A stretch of DNA of 64,000 nt from Peribacillus loiseleuriae (GTDB lineage: Bacteria; Bacillota; Bacilli; Bacillales; DSM-1321): assembly GCF_001183985.1 (NCBI RefSeq), contig NZ_LFZW01000001.1, positions 1,147,812 to 1,211,811 of the forward strand, written 5' to 3'. Each line of letters begins with the position of its first letter. The first letter of the stretch is position 1. The translations under genes were made by a program, and so were the position numbers. This document shows positions 47,224 to 55,397 of this stretch, piece by piece. Below the pieces are notes generated by a model, which had not been told where the DNA came from, did not search any database, and saw only the letters and a program-made list of their open reading frames with translations.

Positions 47224-47442
47224 ATGAAACAACGGTATCTTTTTGAATATGAAGTGCTTTCCACTCAGAAAAAAGGTGAATTTAGTCAAGTAGCCGAAAC
47301 AGAAGAACGGGCTAAAGCATTAATCCACGAAAGAATTGTTGACTTGGAATTTACTGAGGATGAAGATGTGGTGATTGGAAAGTTATTAAAAGTATTAGAT
47401 GCAGAAAAACAAATTTTTCAATGTGAAGGCTGCGAATCTTAA
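47224..47442 (+). CDS. Small conserved-type hypothetical protein
   Basis: 72 residues, mixed charge, with ETEERAKALIHERIVDLEF in the middle and a terminal CEGC pair. AGGAG lies 8 bases before the ATG and a terminator follows 45 bases after the stop. Real gene by context; function not recognised. The C-terminal CxxC might bind a metal. Confidence 0.7.
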   Translation: MKQRYLFEYEVLSTQKKGEFSQVAETEERAKALIHERIVDLEFTEDEDVVIGKLLKVLDAEKQIFQCEGCES

Positions 47443-47485
47443 TTTATCATCCTTCTATACTAACAAAACAACAATTTGCATACAA

Positions 47486-47524
47486 AAAACACATGGTTTT
47501 GAAACTCGCCATGTGTTTTTTGTT
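47486..47524 (+). terminator. Terminator, duplicate of that after yheA
   Basis: AAAAAACACATGG...CCATGTGTTTTTT stem-loop, closely matching 44497-44538. Confidence 0.85.
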
Positions 47525-47537
47525 GATTTATCATTTT

Positions 47538-47990
47538 CCGAAAGAAGACTCCCTCTTCAATCGTGTGAAGGGTGTAGCCCAACGATAAGGGGGAGATGAA
47601 TTTCGGTTAGGCGTTAGCCTAGTAGCCCTTTTATTTGCTGTTTTTTTGACTCGGAACAGAACGAATGTTTGTATTTTGTATAATCAATGGTAAAATGTAA
47701 GTAGGATATAGGAGGTAAATCGTATGTTGGTTAATAAGGCCTATAAATTCCGCATCTATCCAAACAAAGATCAAGCCATACTGATCAATAAAACGATAGG
47801 CTGTTCACCTTTCGTGTGTAACTTCTTTCTTGGTAAACAAAAAGAAATAAATCTTAAAAAAGAAGCTATAAGACTTCTAACCGTAGGGACTACGGGGATC
47901 GCCTAAGCTATAACTGATTGATAAATTGGTGTTCCTAGGAATTCGCCACTTCAAATTTTCGTTAGAAAATGAAGTCGCGGGTAGTTCAAT
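47538..47990 (+). mobile_element. Deleted IS200/IS605-type element (tnpB only, internal deletion)
   Basis: A stem-loop-rich left flank (47538-47620) is followed by a promoter-like stretch and a ribosome binding site (GGAGGT), then a tnpB relic (47724-47906). After it comes an intact-looking right end: CCACTTCAAATTTTCGTTAG with a complementary GAAAATGAAG arm, then GCGGGTAGTTCAA (to about 47989). This right end plus the 3' end of tnpB is where such elements encode their guide (omega) RNA scaffold. No tnpA transposase is present, so the element cannot move by itself. The plus-strand stretch 47991-48387 holds no gene. Confidence 0.75.
47724..47906 (+). pseudogene. tnpB: tnpB (OrfB) with a large in-frame internal deletion
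   Basis: 60 codons that join the N-terminus of TnpB (NKAYKFRIYPNKDQAILINK, up to FLGKQKE) directly to its C-terminus (INLKKEAIRLLTVGTTGIA). Full-length TnpB is around 370-400 residues, so the RuvC nuclease and zinc-finger parts are gone. The join is in frame, and ATG and GGAGGT are intact, so a 60-residue peptide could still be made, but not a nuclease. Confidence 0.85.
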
Positions 47991-48387
47991 CATTCATGTT
48001 TTACCTACATGATCTAATGATTACGAGTTAAGTGCACCCTAATCTTCAAGTTTACATTATGAAAAGAGTAACTTAAACGACGATAATCAAAGGAAAGGGA
48101 AATTAAAGAAATTACCTCTTGTATAATTGAAATGGATTAATAAAGCTTTATAATTCAAACACCGATTGTGTTTGTTTATAATAGGGAGTTCCTACGGTGA
48201 CTCTTATTCGTCCAATATGAATAGATCAGTTTAACCGAACTAAATGGGCGGTAATAAATACTTATACTATCCATTGTTTTTGGACAAACTGATAAAGGGA
48301 ACTACTGTTTAAATTTTAATCTAGGCACAAGTTATGCGAGATTATTCAAAACAACAAACAAAAAATAGTGAAGTGAGGAGGGGGATT

Positions 48388-48804
48388 ATGGGAGTTCAGG
48401 CGGAGAAAATTTTTGTGAATTTGCCGGTTAAAGATTTGAATAAATCCGTTGACTTTTTTTCGAAAATAGGATTCGAATTTAACGCTCAATTTACCGATGA
48501 AAATGCAACATGTATGGTTATCAGTGATCATATATTTGTCATGTTGTTGGTGGAAGATTATTTTAAAGATTTTACAAAAAAAGAAATTCCGGATGCAACT
48601 AAAAATTCAGAAGTTATTTTGGCAATATCTGTTGAAAGTAAGGGGAAAGTTGATGAGCTTGTCGATAGGGCTTTAGCAGCAGGTGGCAAGGCTTCAAGTG
48701 ATCCGGTTGATCATGGCTTTATGTATCAATGGAGTTTTCAAGATATAGACGGTCATCAATGGGAGTTATGTTATATGGATGACAGTGCAGTTCATCAAGC
48801 TTAA
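48388..48804 (+). CDS. VOC/glyoxalase-family protein
   Basis: 138 residues: a vicinal oxygen chelate fold with VNLPVKDLNKSVDFFSKIGFEF at the start and DPVDHGFMYQWSFQDIDGHQWELCYMD at the end, where the D-x-D-G-H-x-W-E pattern places the metal ligand. Members include glyoxalases, dioxygenases and resistance proteins; the substrate is unknown. The frame is open from 48334, but GAGGAGGGGG fits ATG 48388. Monocistronic. Confidence 0.82.
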   Translation: MGVQAEKIFVNLPVKDLNKSVDFFSKIGFEFNAQFTDENATCMVISDHIFVMLLVEDYFKDFTKKEIPDATKNSEVILAISVESKGKVDELVDRALAAGGKASSDPVDHGFMYQWSFQDIDGHQWELCYMDDSAVHQA

Positions 48805-49064
48805 GAATTATCTAACCCTTAATGAACTATAATGGGAGTCTGAATGCTGTAGTGTAACGACTGCATAGAGTGAATGTTGCTAGTAGTAATATTAGAAAAT
48901 TTTAAAAGCAAGGCATCATAATAGAGAACAAATTTTCAACTTAATAATAGTTACAGGAATTTAGTTTGCTTTTTCTTAGCCTTACTAGGTGACAGATATA
49001 GAGGTAATATGTTATGGTGTCATTTCTACATACTATTTAAGATTAAAGGACGAGGTGTAAGACT

Positions 49065-49337
49065 ATGAACAAAACTGAATTAGTAAGTGCTGTAGCAGCA
49101 CAAGCAGAACTAACAAAAGAAGACGCTAAAAAAGCAGTAGATGCATTGATTGAAACGATCTCTAATACGCTTTCTAAAGAAGAGAAAATCCAATTAGTTG
49201 GATTTGGCACATTTGAAGTGCGCGACCGAGCAGCTCGTACAGGTAGAAACCCACAAACAGGTGAAGAAATTCAAATCGCTGCTTCCAAAGTTCCTGCATT
49301 TAAACCAGGTAAGGAATTAAAAGAAGCTGTGAAATAA
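49065..49337 (+). CDS. hup: HU-type nucleoid DNA-binding protein
   Basis: 90 residues, the standard HU length, with [11 protein letters not shown] at the start, [21 protein letters not shown] (the DNA-binding arm) and the end [16 protein letters not shown]. It compacts and bends DNA as a dimer. B. subtilis hbs lies in another neighbourhood, so this may be a second HU gene; that cannot be told from the window. Terminator at 49365-49404. Confidence 0.93.
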   Translation: MNKTELVSAVAAQAELTKEDAKKAVDALIETISNTLSKEEKIQLVGFGTFEVRDRAARTGRNPQTGEEIQIAASKVPAFKPGKELKEAVK

Positions 49338-49364
49338 GTAATTCTATTTATAATCATGTAAAAG

Positions 49365-49404
49365 TACTCTGGGGATAAGATAGTCTCCAGAGTATTTTCT
49401 ATTT
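49365..49404 (+). terminator. Terminator of the HU gene
   Basis: TACTCTGGGGA pairs with TCTCCAGAGTA, followed by TTTTCTATTT. The remaining 49405-49662 stretch shows AT-rich DNA only. Confidence 0.8.
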
Positions 49405-49662
49405 AAAAGAGTTTGAAAACTGTTATCTAGCAAGCAAAGTAAGGTATGTATATCATTTAACTAATCATTCGTTTACCTGCCATTCAGTTATCGGCCGAAA
49501 TGACTTATAAAAGGTCGGAAAAATATGGATTTCAATTGTTCGGAAAAAATGATGGATTAGTCGCTAGCAAATTGATTTGGCTGTTGTTAACATTGACCGA
49601 ACTAGTCCAATTCTGTAAAATGAAAAGGATATTTACGAAATAAAATTAAACAGGTGATCATT

Positions 49663-51171
49663 TTGCAAATTGAAATAAAGGGATTACATGATGAGCGGTT
49701 TGAACGTCCGCTTCGAAATATTGCGAACTTATTTTATGAAGAAACGGAAATTGTTTTTGGCGAGGCCAATGATGCTGATTTTGAGGTGACACTTCAGTAT
49801 GAAGTAACTGATAAAATTATCGTATCTGCAGCACTACTGGAAAAAACTACGAAAAAAAGCTATATAGCTGGTTATGAGCAAGAACTGATTGCAGCAAAAA
49901 CAGATAAAGAGCAGTTTAAACAAGTGAAGCGAGCTGTTTCCCATGTGTATTTGGATGTGCTTCAGAAGATCACAGGTATCACACAGAAATGGGGCATCTT
50001 AACGGGAATCCGTCCTACCAAACTCCTCCATCAAAAGCTTCAACAAGGACTTTCGAAAGAACAAGCACATGCTGAACTCCGTGAAGATTATTTAATTTCT
50101 GATGAGAAAATTGATCTGATGCAGCGTATCGTCGATCGGCAATTAGCAGCCATACCGGACTTATACGATTTGAAACAAGAAGTGAGCATCTATATCGGGA
50201 TTCCATTCTGCCCAACAAAATGTGCATATTGTACATTCCCAGCCTATGCGATTAATGGCAGACAAGGTTCTGTGACTTCATTCCTTGGGGGTCTTCATTA
50301 TGAAATTAAAGAAATGGGTCGCTGGATGAAAGAACATAATGTAAAAATCACCACGATTTATTATGGGGGCGGTACACCAACAAGTATTACTGCAGAAGAA
50401 ATGGATATGCTGTACGAAGAAATGTATGCAAGTTTCCCAGATGTTGAAAAGGTTCGTGAAATAACGGTTGAAGCAGGGCGTCCGGATACGATCACACCCG
50501 AAAAGCTCGAAGTACTGAAAAAGTGGAATATTGACCGGATTAGTGTGAATCCACAATCGTATATTCAGGAGACGCTGAAGGCAATCGGTCGCCATCATAC
50601 GGTTGAAGAAACGATCACGAAGTTCCATCTCTCAAGAAAGATGGGCATGAACAATATTAATATGGATTTAATTATTGGGCTTCCAGGAGAGGAGCTCCCT
50701 GAATTCCAGGTAACATTGGATGAAACGGAAAAGCTACTGCCTGAATCGCTGACTGTGCATACCTTATCGTTCAAACGTGCTTCTGAAATGACACGCAATA
50801 AGCAAAAGTATAAAGTAGCTTCACGTGAAGAAGCCGAGAAAATGATGCGAACGGCCGAAAGCTGGACAGAAAAACATGGTTACACGCCATATTACTTATA
50901 TCGCCAGAAGAATATTCTCGGTAACCTTGAAAATGTCGGCTATTCCTTCCCAGGTCAAGAAAGCTTGTATAACATCATGATCATGGAAGAACAGCAAACC
51001 ATTATCGGGCTTGGCTGTGGGGCGGCGAGTAAGTTCCTTGACCCAGTTACAGGGAAAATTACTCATTTTGCAAACCCGAAGGATCCTAAGTCATACAATG
51101 ACAATTTTGAACACTATACGGAGAAGAAGATAGAAATTCTTGAGGAACTGTTCGGAGTTATACAAAAATAA
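49663..51171 (+). CDS. hemZ: Oxygen-independent coproporphyrinogen III dehydrogenase HemZ
   Basis: 502 residues. Radical SAM enzyme: the [4Fe-4S]-binding motif is CPTKCAYC (C183, C187, C190), followed by YYGGGTPTSI and the HemN-like core DRISVNPQSYIQETLKAIGR in sequence. It should convert coproporphyrinogen III to protoporphyrinogen IX without oxygen. A GTG at 49654 is in frame, but it overlaps a perfect AGGTGATC ribosome binding site; TTG 49663, 5 bases beyond AGGTGA, gives the start MQIEIKG, as in B. subtilis HemZ. Located after yhaX as in B. subtilis, though a tnpB relic, a VOC gene and a HU gene have come between. Confidence 0.92.
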   Translation: MQIEIKGLHDERFERPLRNIANLFYEETEIVFGEANDADFEVTLQYEVTDKIIVSAALLEKTTKKSYIAGYEQELIAAKTDKEQFKQVKRAVSHVYLDVLQKITGITQKWGILTGIRPTKLLHQKLQQGLSKEQAHAELREDYLISDEKIDLMQRIVDRQLAAIPDLYDLKQEVSIYIGIPFCPTKCAYCTFPAYAINGRQGSVTSFLGGLHYEIKEMGRWMKEHNVKITTIYYGGGTPTSITAEEMDMLYEEMYASFPDVEKVREITVEAGRPDTITPEKLEVLKKWNIDRISVNPQSYIQETLKAIGRHHTVEETITKFHLSRKMGMNNINMDLIIGLPGEELPEFQVTLDETEKLLPESLTVHTLSFKRASEMTRNKQKYKVASREEAEKMMRTAESWTEKHGYTPYYLYRQKNILGNLENVGYSFPGQESLYNIMIMEEQQTIIGLGCGAASKFLDPVTGKITHFANPKDPKSYNDNFEHYTEKKIEILEELFGVIQK

Positions 51172-51179
51172 CCTAAGGA

Positions 51180-51219
51180 GAACCCTAGACCAGGTTAGAA
51201 ATGGTGAGGGTTCTTTTTT
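51180..51219 (+). terminator. Terminator of hemZ
   Basis: AGAACCCT pairs with AGGGTTCT across a loop and is followed by TTTTTG. Confidence 0.85.
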
Positions 51220-51312
51220 GAAATTTATGTTTATAATGACACGGAATCTTACGAAACAAATAAATATGCGTCGAATCCAAGATTTATGGGTCAAGACACA
51301 GATGTACCTCTA
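51217..51312 (+). pseudogene. Possible small-gene remnant between hemZ and the YkgA-like gene
   Basis: An unstarted plus-strand frame reads FEIYVYNDTESYETNKYASN and continues RFMGQDTDVPLIKSTWQ before passing into the antisense of the next gene. The composition is protein-like, but no start codon or ribosome binding site exists. Family unknown. Confidence 0.3.
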
Positions 51313-51338
51313 ATCAAAAGCACCTGGCAAACCGTGTA

Positions 51339-52187
51339 TTATTCCCGTACAAGTGGCATTGTGCAGCATCTAAATGAACCACCTGATTTAATAATTTCGG
51401 AAATGTCTACTTCAATTAATTCGTACCCTCTCATTCGGAGCTGATGATTCACCATCTTATTGCTGGGCAGACTGAAGACTTTTTTTCTTCCTATTGAAAG
51501 TACGTTTGCACCTAACGTGAATTGTTCTTCGTCATTAACTTCAATCAGGTCAAAACGTGAACGAAGCATATCGATTTCTTTATGTTCAAATGCTTCTGGA
51601 AAAATTAGTGCTTCAGTCGGCGAAAGGATATTGAATACACAATCCAAGTGTAGGAATTTTTCCTGAAACGGCATGGCAATGATTTCAAAATGCGGAAGAA
51701 GACTTTGCAATTGTCTGATAGACTTTTCATGGGTTCGAGAACTGATTCCAATGTAGATTGATTTTCGGTCAATCAATACATCTCCACCTTCAATATACTC
51801 CGTTGTTAAGTCGAAAAATGGCAGATGCTCCTCTATAAGCCAAGACTTTAATACATGGTCCTCCCCTTGTCGCAAATGATTCGCCATTTCGGCCACAAAT
51901 ACAGTTTTTCCAATGGTGAACCCGATGTCCCGTGTGAAAACTTGTTCAGGAAATGCTTCAAGGGCGGGAAGTTTATATACTTTCACATCTAATTCTTTTA
52001 ATCGTTCAATAAATTGCTCATGTTGCTGCATTGCCAGTTTTCGATCAATGTTCTCATCTTTGAATTGCTTTTGAGTTTCATTGATTACTTCGCGAATTTC
52101 CATATATTGTGGCTCACAGACAATCACTTTTTTTAAAAGATCATATTCACTCATGCAATAGCTTGCGGCATCATGACCTATTATCAT
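51339..52187 (-). CDS. Dimethylargininase/arginine-deiminase-like amidinohydrolase (YkgA-like)
   Basis: 282 residues of the guanidino-group-modifying fold: a FTRDIGF segment (substrate-binding Asp), EGGDVLI, the catalytic His in EKFLHLDCVF, and the catalytic Cys near the C-terminus in SGGSFRCCTMPLVRE. This is the DDAH / YkgA group, which hydrolyses a guanidino or amidino substrate such as dimethylarginine; the true substrate is unknown. GGGGG lies before the ATG. Converges with hemZ. Confidence 0.85.
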   Translation of the reverse strand: MIIGHDAASYCMSEYDLLKKVIVCEPQYMEIREVINETQKQFKDENIDRKLAMQQHEQFIERLKELDVKVYKLPALEAFPEQVFTRDIGFTIGKTVFVAEMANHLRQGEDHVLKSWLIEEHLPFFDLTTEYIEGGDVLIDRKSIYIGISSRTHEKSIRQLQSLLPHFEIIAMPFQEKFLHLDCVFNILSPTEALIFPEAFEHKEIDMLRSRFDLIEVNDEEQFTLGANVLSIGRKKVFSLPSNKMVNHQLRMRGYELIEVDISEIIKSGGSFRCCTMPLVRE

Positions 52188-52316
52188 ACTTATCCCCCTA
52201 ATTGGACTATTTCTTGTATTCTTTCCTTTTTTATCACTTAGAAAACATCAGAAATTAAAGGATTTAAGAAAAAGAAGGAGAAAAGAGCCATGTAGAATTT
52301 ATTTTAATAAAAGTAC

Positions 52317-52460
52317 GTGTTCAAAAAGGAGGATAAAAAGAGTCAAGAAGTTCGAGGAGTGATCGTCTCCAACCTTTCGTGTATACAGTAATACGTGAGA
52401 ACACGAGAGACAGAGCTTTGATGCAATTCGCAAGCTTTTCTACCGGACTTTTTGAACAAC
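52317..52460 (+). repeat. MITE-like element with GTTCAAAAAG inverted ends, copy 1
   Basis: Starts GTGTTCAAAAAGGAGGATAA and ends CGGACTTTTTGAACAAC, giving ~10-bp terminal inverted repeats. The centre contains GAGAGACAGAGC. A second copy in opposite orientation lies at 62894-63013. No coding frame inside. The stretch 52461-52594 shows nothing further. Confidence 0.65.
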
Positions 52461-52594
52461 CTCTAAAAGCGGTGGTGAATGGATTTCATCATTTGATTTA
52501 GAGAATGCATGAATGGTGGTCCGAACGCTCAATTGTTTGTTTTACTTAAAAGCCGGCGCGGTTCATGCACCAGCTTTTGTTGACGCATGTCTCT

Positions 52595-52783
52595 TTAACG
52601 GTGAAAGAGAAGAAGTTTACCTGCTGAAGAAGTGCAACGATGTGTTTTGTATTCAAAGTTTTTTTCCAGTAATAATCGCTGACCTAATTCTTTTGCCAAT
52701 TCATCATTTTCAGCTGTAAAAGCCTCATCTAACAATTTTTCCCCGGTTGGTTCAAAGACTGTCAATTTGTAGGTTCCGCTCAT
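52595..52783 (-). CDS. yhzD: YhzD-like small protein
   Basis: 62 residues: LTVFEPTGEKLLDEAFTAEN at the start and EYKTHRCTSSAGKLLLFH at the end. From memory this closely resembles B. subtilis YhzD (61 residues), a protein of unknown function. AAAGGAG lies 9 bases before the ATG. The opposite-strand reading frame at 52513 is a shadow. Confidence 0.78.
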   Translation of the reverse strand: MSGTYKLTVFEPTGEKLLDEAFTAENDELAKELGQRLLLEKNFEYKTHRCTSSAGKLLLFHR

Positions 52784-53040
52784 GTAAAACTCTCCTTTTA
52801 TTTTAGAATTTCATATAGAGATAATTTTATAATATTCCTTTTTTTGTAATGTTTATACCATTAATATCAAGTTTTGCGTGTTGTACATGGATAGGAATTC
52901 CGTTAAGATAAAAGAAGAATGGTGTATTACCCACTTTAACAGGCGATAATACCTTACGTTCATTTTTATGAGTGAATCAAGAAAATAGGTACGGATAAAA
53001 AAACTACTGATGGAAGTGTCACTTTATAGGGGGGAATCAG

Positions 53041-53940
53041 TTGGCTTTACAAATTAAAGGAGTAACAAAAAAATTTGGGGAATTTACTGCTGTCAATAAT
53101 CTTAATTTCACAATTCCTGAGAAAGAAATGTTTGGTTTTTTAGGTGGTAATGGTGCTGGTAAAACAACAACGTTTCGGATGATTCTTGGGCTACTTGACC
53201 CAACAGAAGGGGAAATTGTTTGGAATGGAAACAAGATAGACTATGCGAGCAGCTCTTTAATCGGCTACCTTCCTGAGGAACGTGGTCTTTACCCGAAGCT
53301 AAAGGTGCGCGATCAAATTGTTTACCTGGCAAGATTAAGAGGTATGAACAAAGGAAAAGCTTTGAAGGAGCTAGAATATTGGCTTGATCGCTTTAAGGTT
53401 CCAGAATATATCGATAAGCGTGTTGAAGAGCTTTCTAAGGGAAATCAGCAAAAAATCCAGTTGATCGCTTCCATGATTCACAAACCGGAATTGCTTATTC
53501 TTGATGAACCATTTAGCGGGCTAGATCCGGTGAATGTGGAGATGTTGAAAGATGCTGTCATCGACTTGCGGGATAGTGGCACGACAATTGTTTTTTCAAG
53601 CCATCGAATGGAGCATGTTGAAGAAATGTGTGAGCATCTTTGTATTATGCATAAGGGATCACCTGTTGTTGAAGGTAAACTGAAAGAAATTAAACGTTCA
53701 TTTGGGAAAAAGAATGTGTCGATTCGAGCTGATTTTGATTTATCTTTCTTGGATTCTTATCCTGGCGTAACGAAAGTCAAGACAACGATGGAAGGGAAGA
53801 TTCTACAGGTAACGGGAGAGGATGTTGCTGCGAGTATCATTCGTGATCTTGTTCCTAAAGGATTTGTTCGGAAATTCGAATTGGAAGAGCCGTCATTGAC
53901 AGATATCTTTATCGAAAAAGTGGGTGCAGCCTATGAATAA
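53041..53940 (+). CDS. yhaQ: ABC transporter ATPase YhaQ (sodium-efflux/NatA type)
   Basis: 299 residues: Walker A GGNGAGKTT, signature ELSKGNQQK, Walker B LLILDEPFSGLDP and H-loop SSHRMEHVE, then a C-terminal DUF4162-type region. The start is TTG, after GGGGGGAATCAG. It forms a pair with the permease YhaP (8-base overlap), as in B. subtilis, and resembles NatA of sodium exporters. The true substrate is unknown. Confidence 0.91.
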   Translation: MALQIKGVTKKFGEFTAVNNLNFTIPEKEMFGFLGGNGAGKTTTFRMILGLLDPTEGEIVWNGNKIDYASSSLIGYLPEERGLYPKLKVRDQIVYLARLRGMNKGKALKELEYWLDRFKVPEYIDKRVEELSKGNQQKIQLIASMIHKPELLILDEPFSGLDPVNVEMLKDAVIDLRDSGTTIVFSSHRMEHVEEMCEHLCIMHKGSPVVEGKLKEIKRSFGKKNVSIRADFDLSFLDSYPGVTKVKTTMEGKILQVTGEDVAASIIRDLVPKGFVRKFELEEPSLTDIFIEKVGAAYE

Positions 53941-55183
53941 ATTTTGGATTGTGCTTTCGCATACCTATATATCAAAATTAAAAACGAAATCTTTCATCAT
54001 TACTACAGTCATTATGATGGCATTGGTTCTTATTCTTTCAAACATGACGAATATTTTGAAGGCATTCGGAAGTGATGAACAAGAGCAGGTTGCCGTCATC
54101 GATCAAACGGGTGATCATTTATTTGATAGCTATAAAGCTGAAGTAGAAGCTGTGAACGACGAAATTACGATTATCGCTTCCCAAGATGAAGGAAATGTAG
54201 AGAAAAAGGTAACAGATGAAGAAATCAGGGGGTATTTACTACTTGAAAAAGACGTGAACTATGGCTTAAAAGGAACGTATAAAGCCAATCAAATATCAGA
54301 TTCATTGATTAGCAATGATTTATTTCTAGCGCTTTCTCACTTGAAAAGCAAACGTACAGCAAGCGAATTGAATTTGACTGACCAGCAAATCGTACAATTG
54401 AATACACCCCCAGCTTATGAAACAATTGCTCTTGCAGAAAATGCAAAATCAGAGGAAGATCTGAATCAAGCTCGGGGTCTCGTTTATGTGCTTTTATTCG
54501 TCATTTATTTTGGTGTGTTAATGTATGCAACGATGATTGCGATGGAAGTGGCTACAGAAAAAACATCACGAGTGATGGAAATTTTGATTTCAAGTGTCTC
54601 GCCCATTACCCAAATGTTTGCGAAAATATTGGGTGTTGCCTTGCTGAGTCTTACCCAAATGATCTTATTTTTCGGAGTGGGTTATGTCTCGATTAAACGA
54701 AATTTGACTGATATGAATGAAGGATTCTTCGCGATTTTTGGTTTTGGTAACACGAATATATCCACTATTATTTATGCGATCATATTCGCTATGCTTGGTT
54801 ATCTTTTGTATGCGACACTTGCCGCATGCCTTGGCTCTGTCGTCAGCAAAATAGAAGATGTACAGCAAATGATTTCTCCGATGACCATGCTTGTTGTCAT
54901 TGCCTTCCTGATTGCAATGTTTGGCCTTGGCAATCCTTCAGCTAGTTATATTACCATCACATCATTTATTCCATTTTTCAGCCCGATGATCATGTTTTTA
55001 CGAGTTGGCATGCTTAATGTTCCTTTCTGGGAAATCGCCATAAGTATTGGCCTATTAATCGCGACGATTATCCTGCTAGGTATTGTAGGTGCTAGAATCT
55101 ATCGTGGTGGCGTCTTGATGTATGGAAGCTCGAAATCTTTAAAAAGCATTAAAAGCGCCTTACAATTATCAAAGAAAAAATAA
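53933..55183 (+). CDS. yhaP: ABC-2 type permease YhaP (NatB-like)
   Basis: 416 residues: an N-terminal helix (about 20-40), an external domain of ~150 residues, and five or six C-terminal helices with the ABC-2 segment EKTSRVMEILISSVSP. The frame is open from GTG 53924; ATG 53933 overlapping the yhaQ stop (ATGAATAA) is the more natural start, and MNKFWIVLS agrees with what I recall for B. subtilis YhaP. It forms the membrane channel for YhaQ. Confidence 0.9.
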   Translation: MNKFWIVLSHTYISKLKTKSFIITTVIMMALVLILSNMTNILKAFGSDEQEQVAVIDQTGDHLFDSYKAEVEAVNDEITIIASQDEGNVEKKVTDEEIRGYLLLEKDVNYGLKGTYKANQISDSLISNDLFLALSHLKSKRTASELNLTDQQIVQLNTPPAYETIALAENAKSEEDLNQARGLVYVLLFVIYFGVLMYATMIAMEVATEKTSRVMEILISSVSPITQMFAKILGVALLSLTQMILFFGVGYVSIKRNLTDMNEGFFAIFGFGNTNISTIIYAIIFAMLGYLLYATLAACLGSVVSKIEDVQQMISPMTMLVVIAFLIAMFGLGNPSASYITITSFIPFFSPMIMFLRVGMLNVPFWEIAISIGLLIATIILLGIVGARIYRGGVLMYGSSKSLKSIKSALQLSKKK

Positions 55184-55276
55184 GGGTCTGACCCCATACT
55201 CTATACACTGTTTATAGTCTCTTCACTTCATATAAACAATAAATAGTAGATATGGGTCTGACCCTTTTTTCTGACC
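55183..55276. repeat. Hairpin repeat family, copy R4
   Basis: AGGGTCTGACCCCATACTC at 55183 and GGGTCTGACCC at about 55256 frame an AT-rich centre. The same centre, slightly changed, is found in R5 at 60750. It starts at the yhaP stop codon. Confidence 0.65.
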
Positions 55277-55397
55277 TTTTTGTTGTGAGATAACCTCTTC
55301 TTTTCCATGAATGATAAAATGGGAAAGTGCGTTCTGTTTATGCTGCAATTAGGGTAAACTAAGAGACAAGAATCAAAAACGGAATGGAGGTTTGAGT

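Noticed and set aside
48200-48310. Imperfect inverted repeat ATCAGTTT / AAACTGAT before the VOC gene
   Set aside because: The arms are short and ~65 bases apart, without a T run or conserved riboswitch features.
52513-52719. A 68-codon plus-strand open frame
   Set aside because: It is antisense to the YhzD-like gene, whose ribosome binding site and family resemblance are far better.
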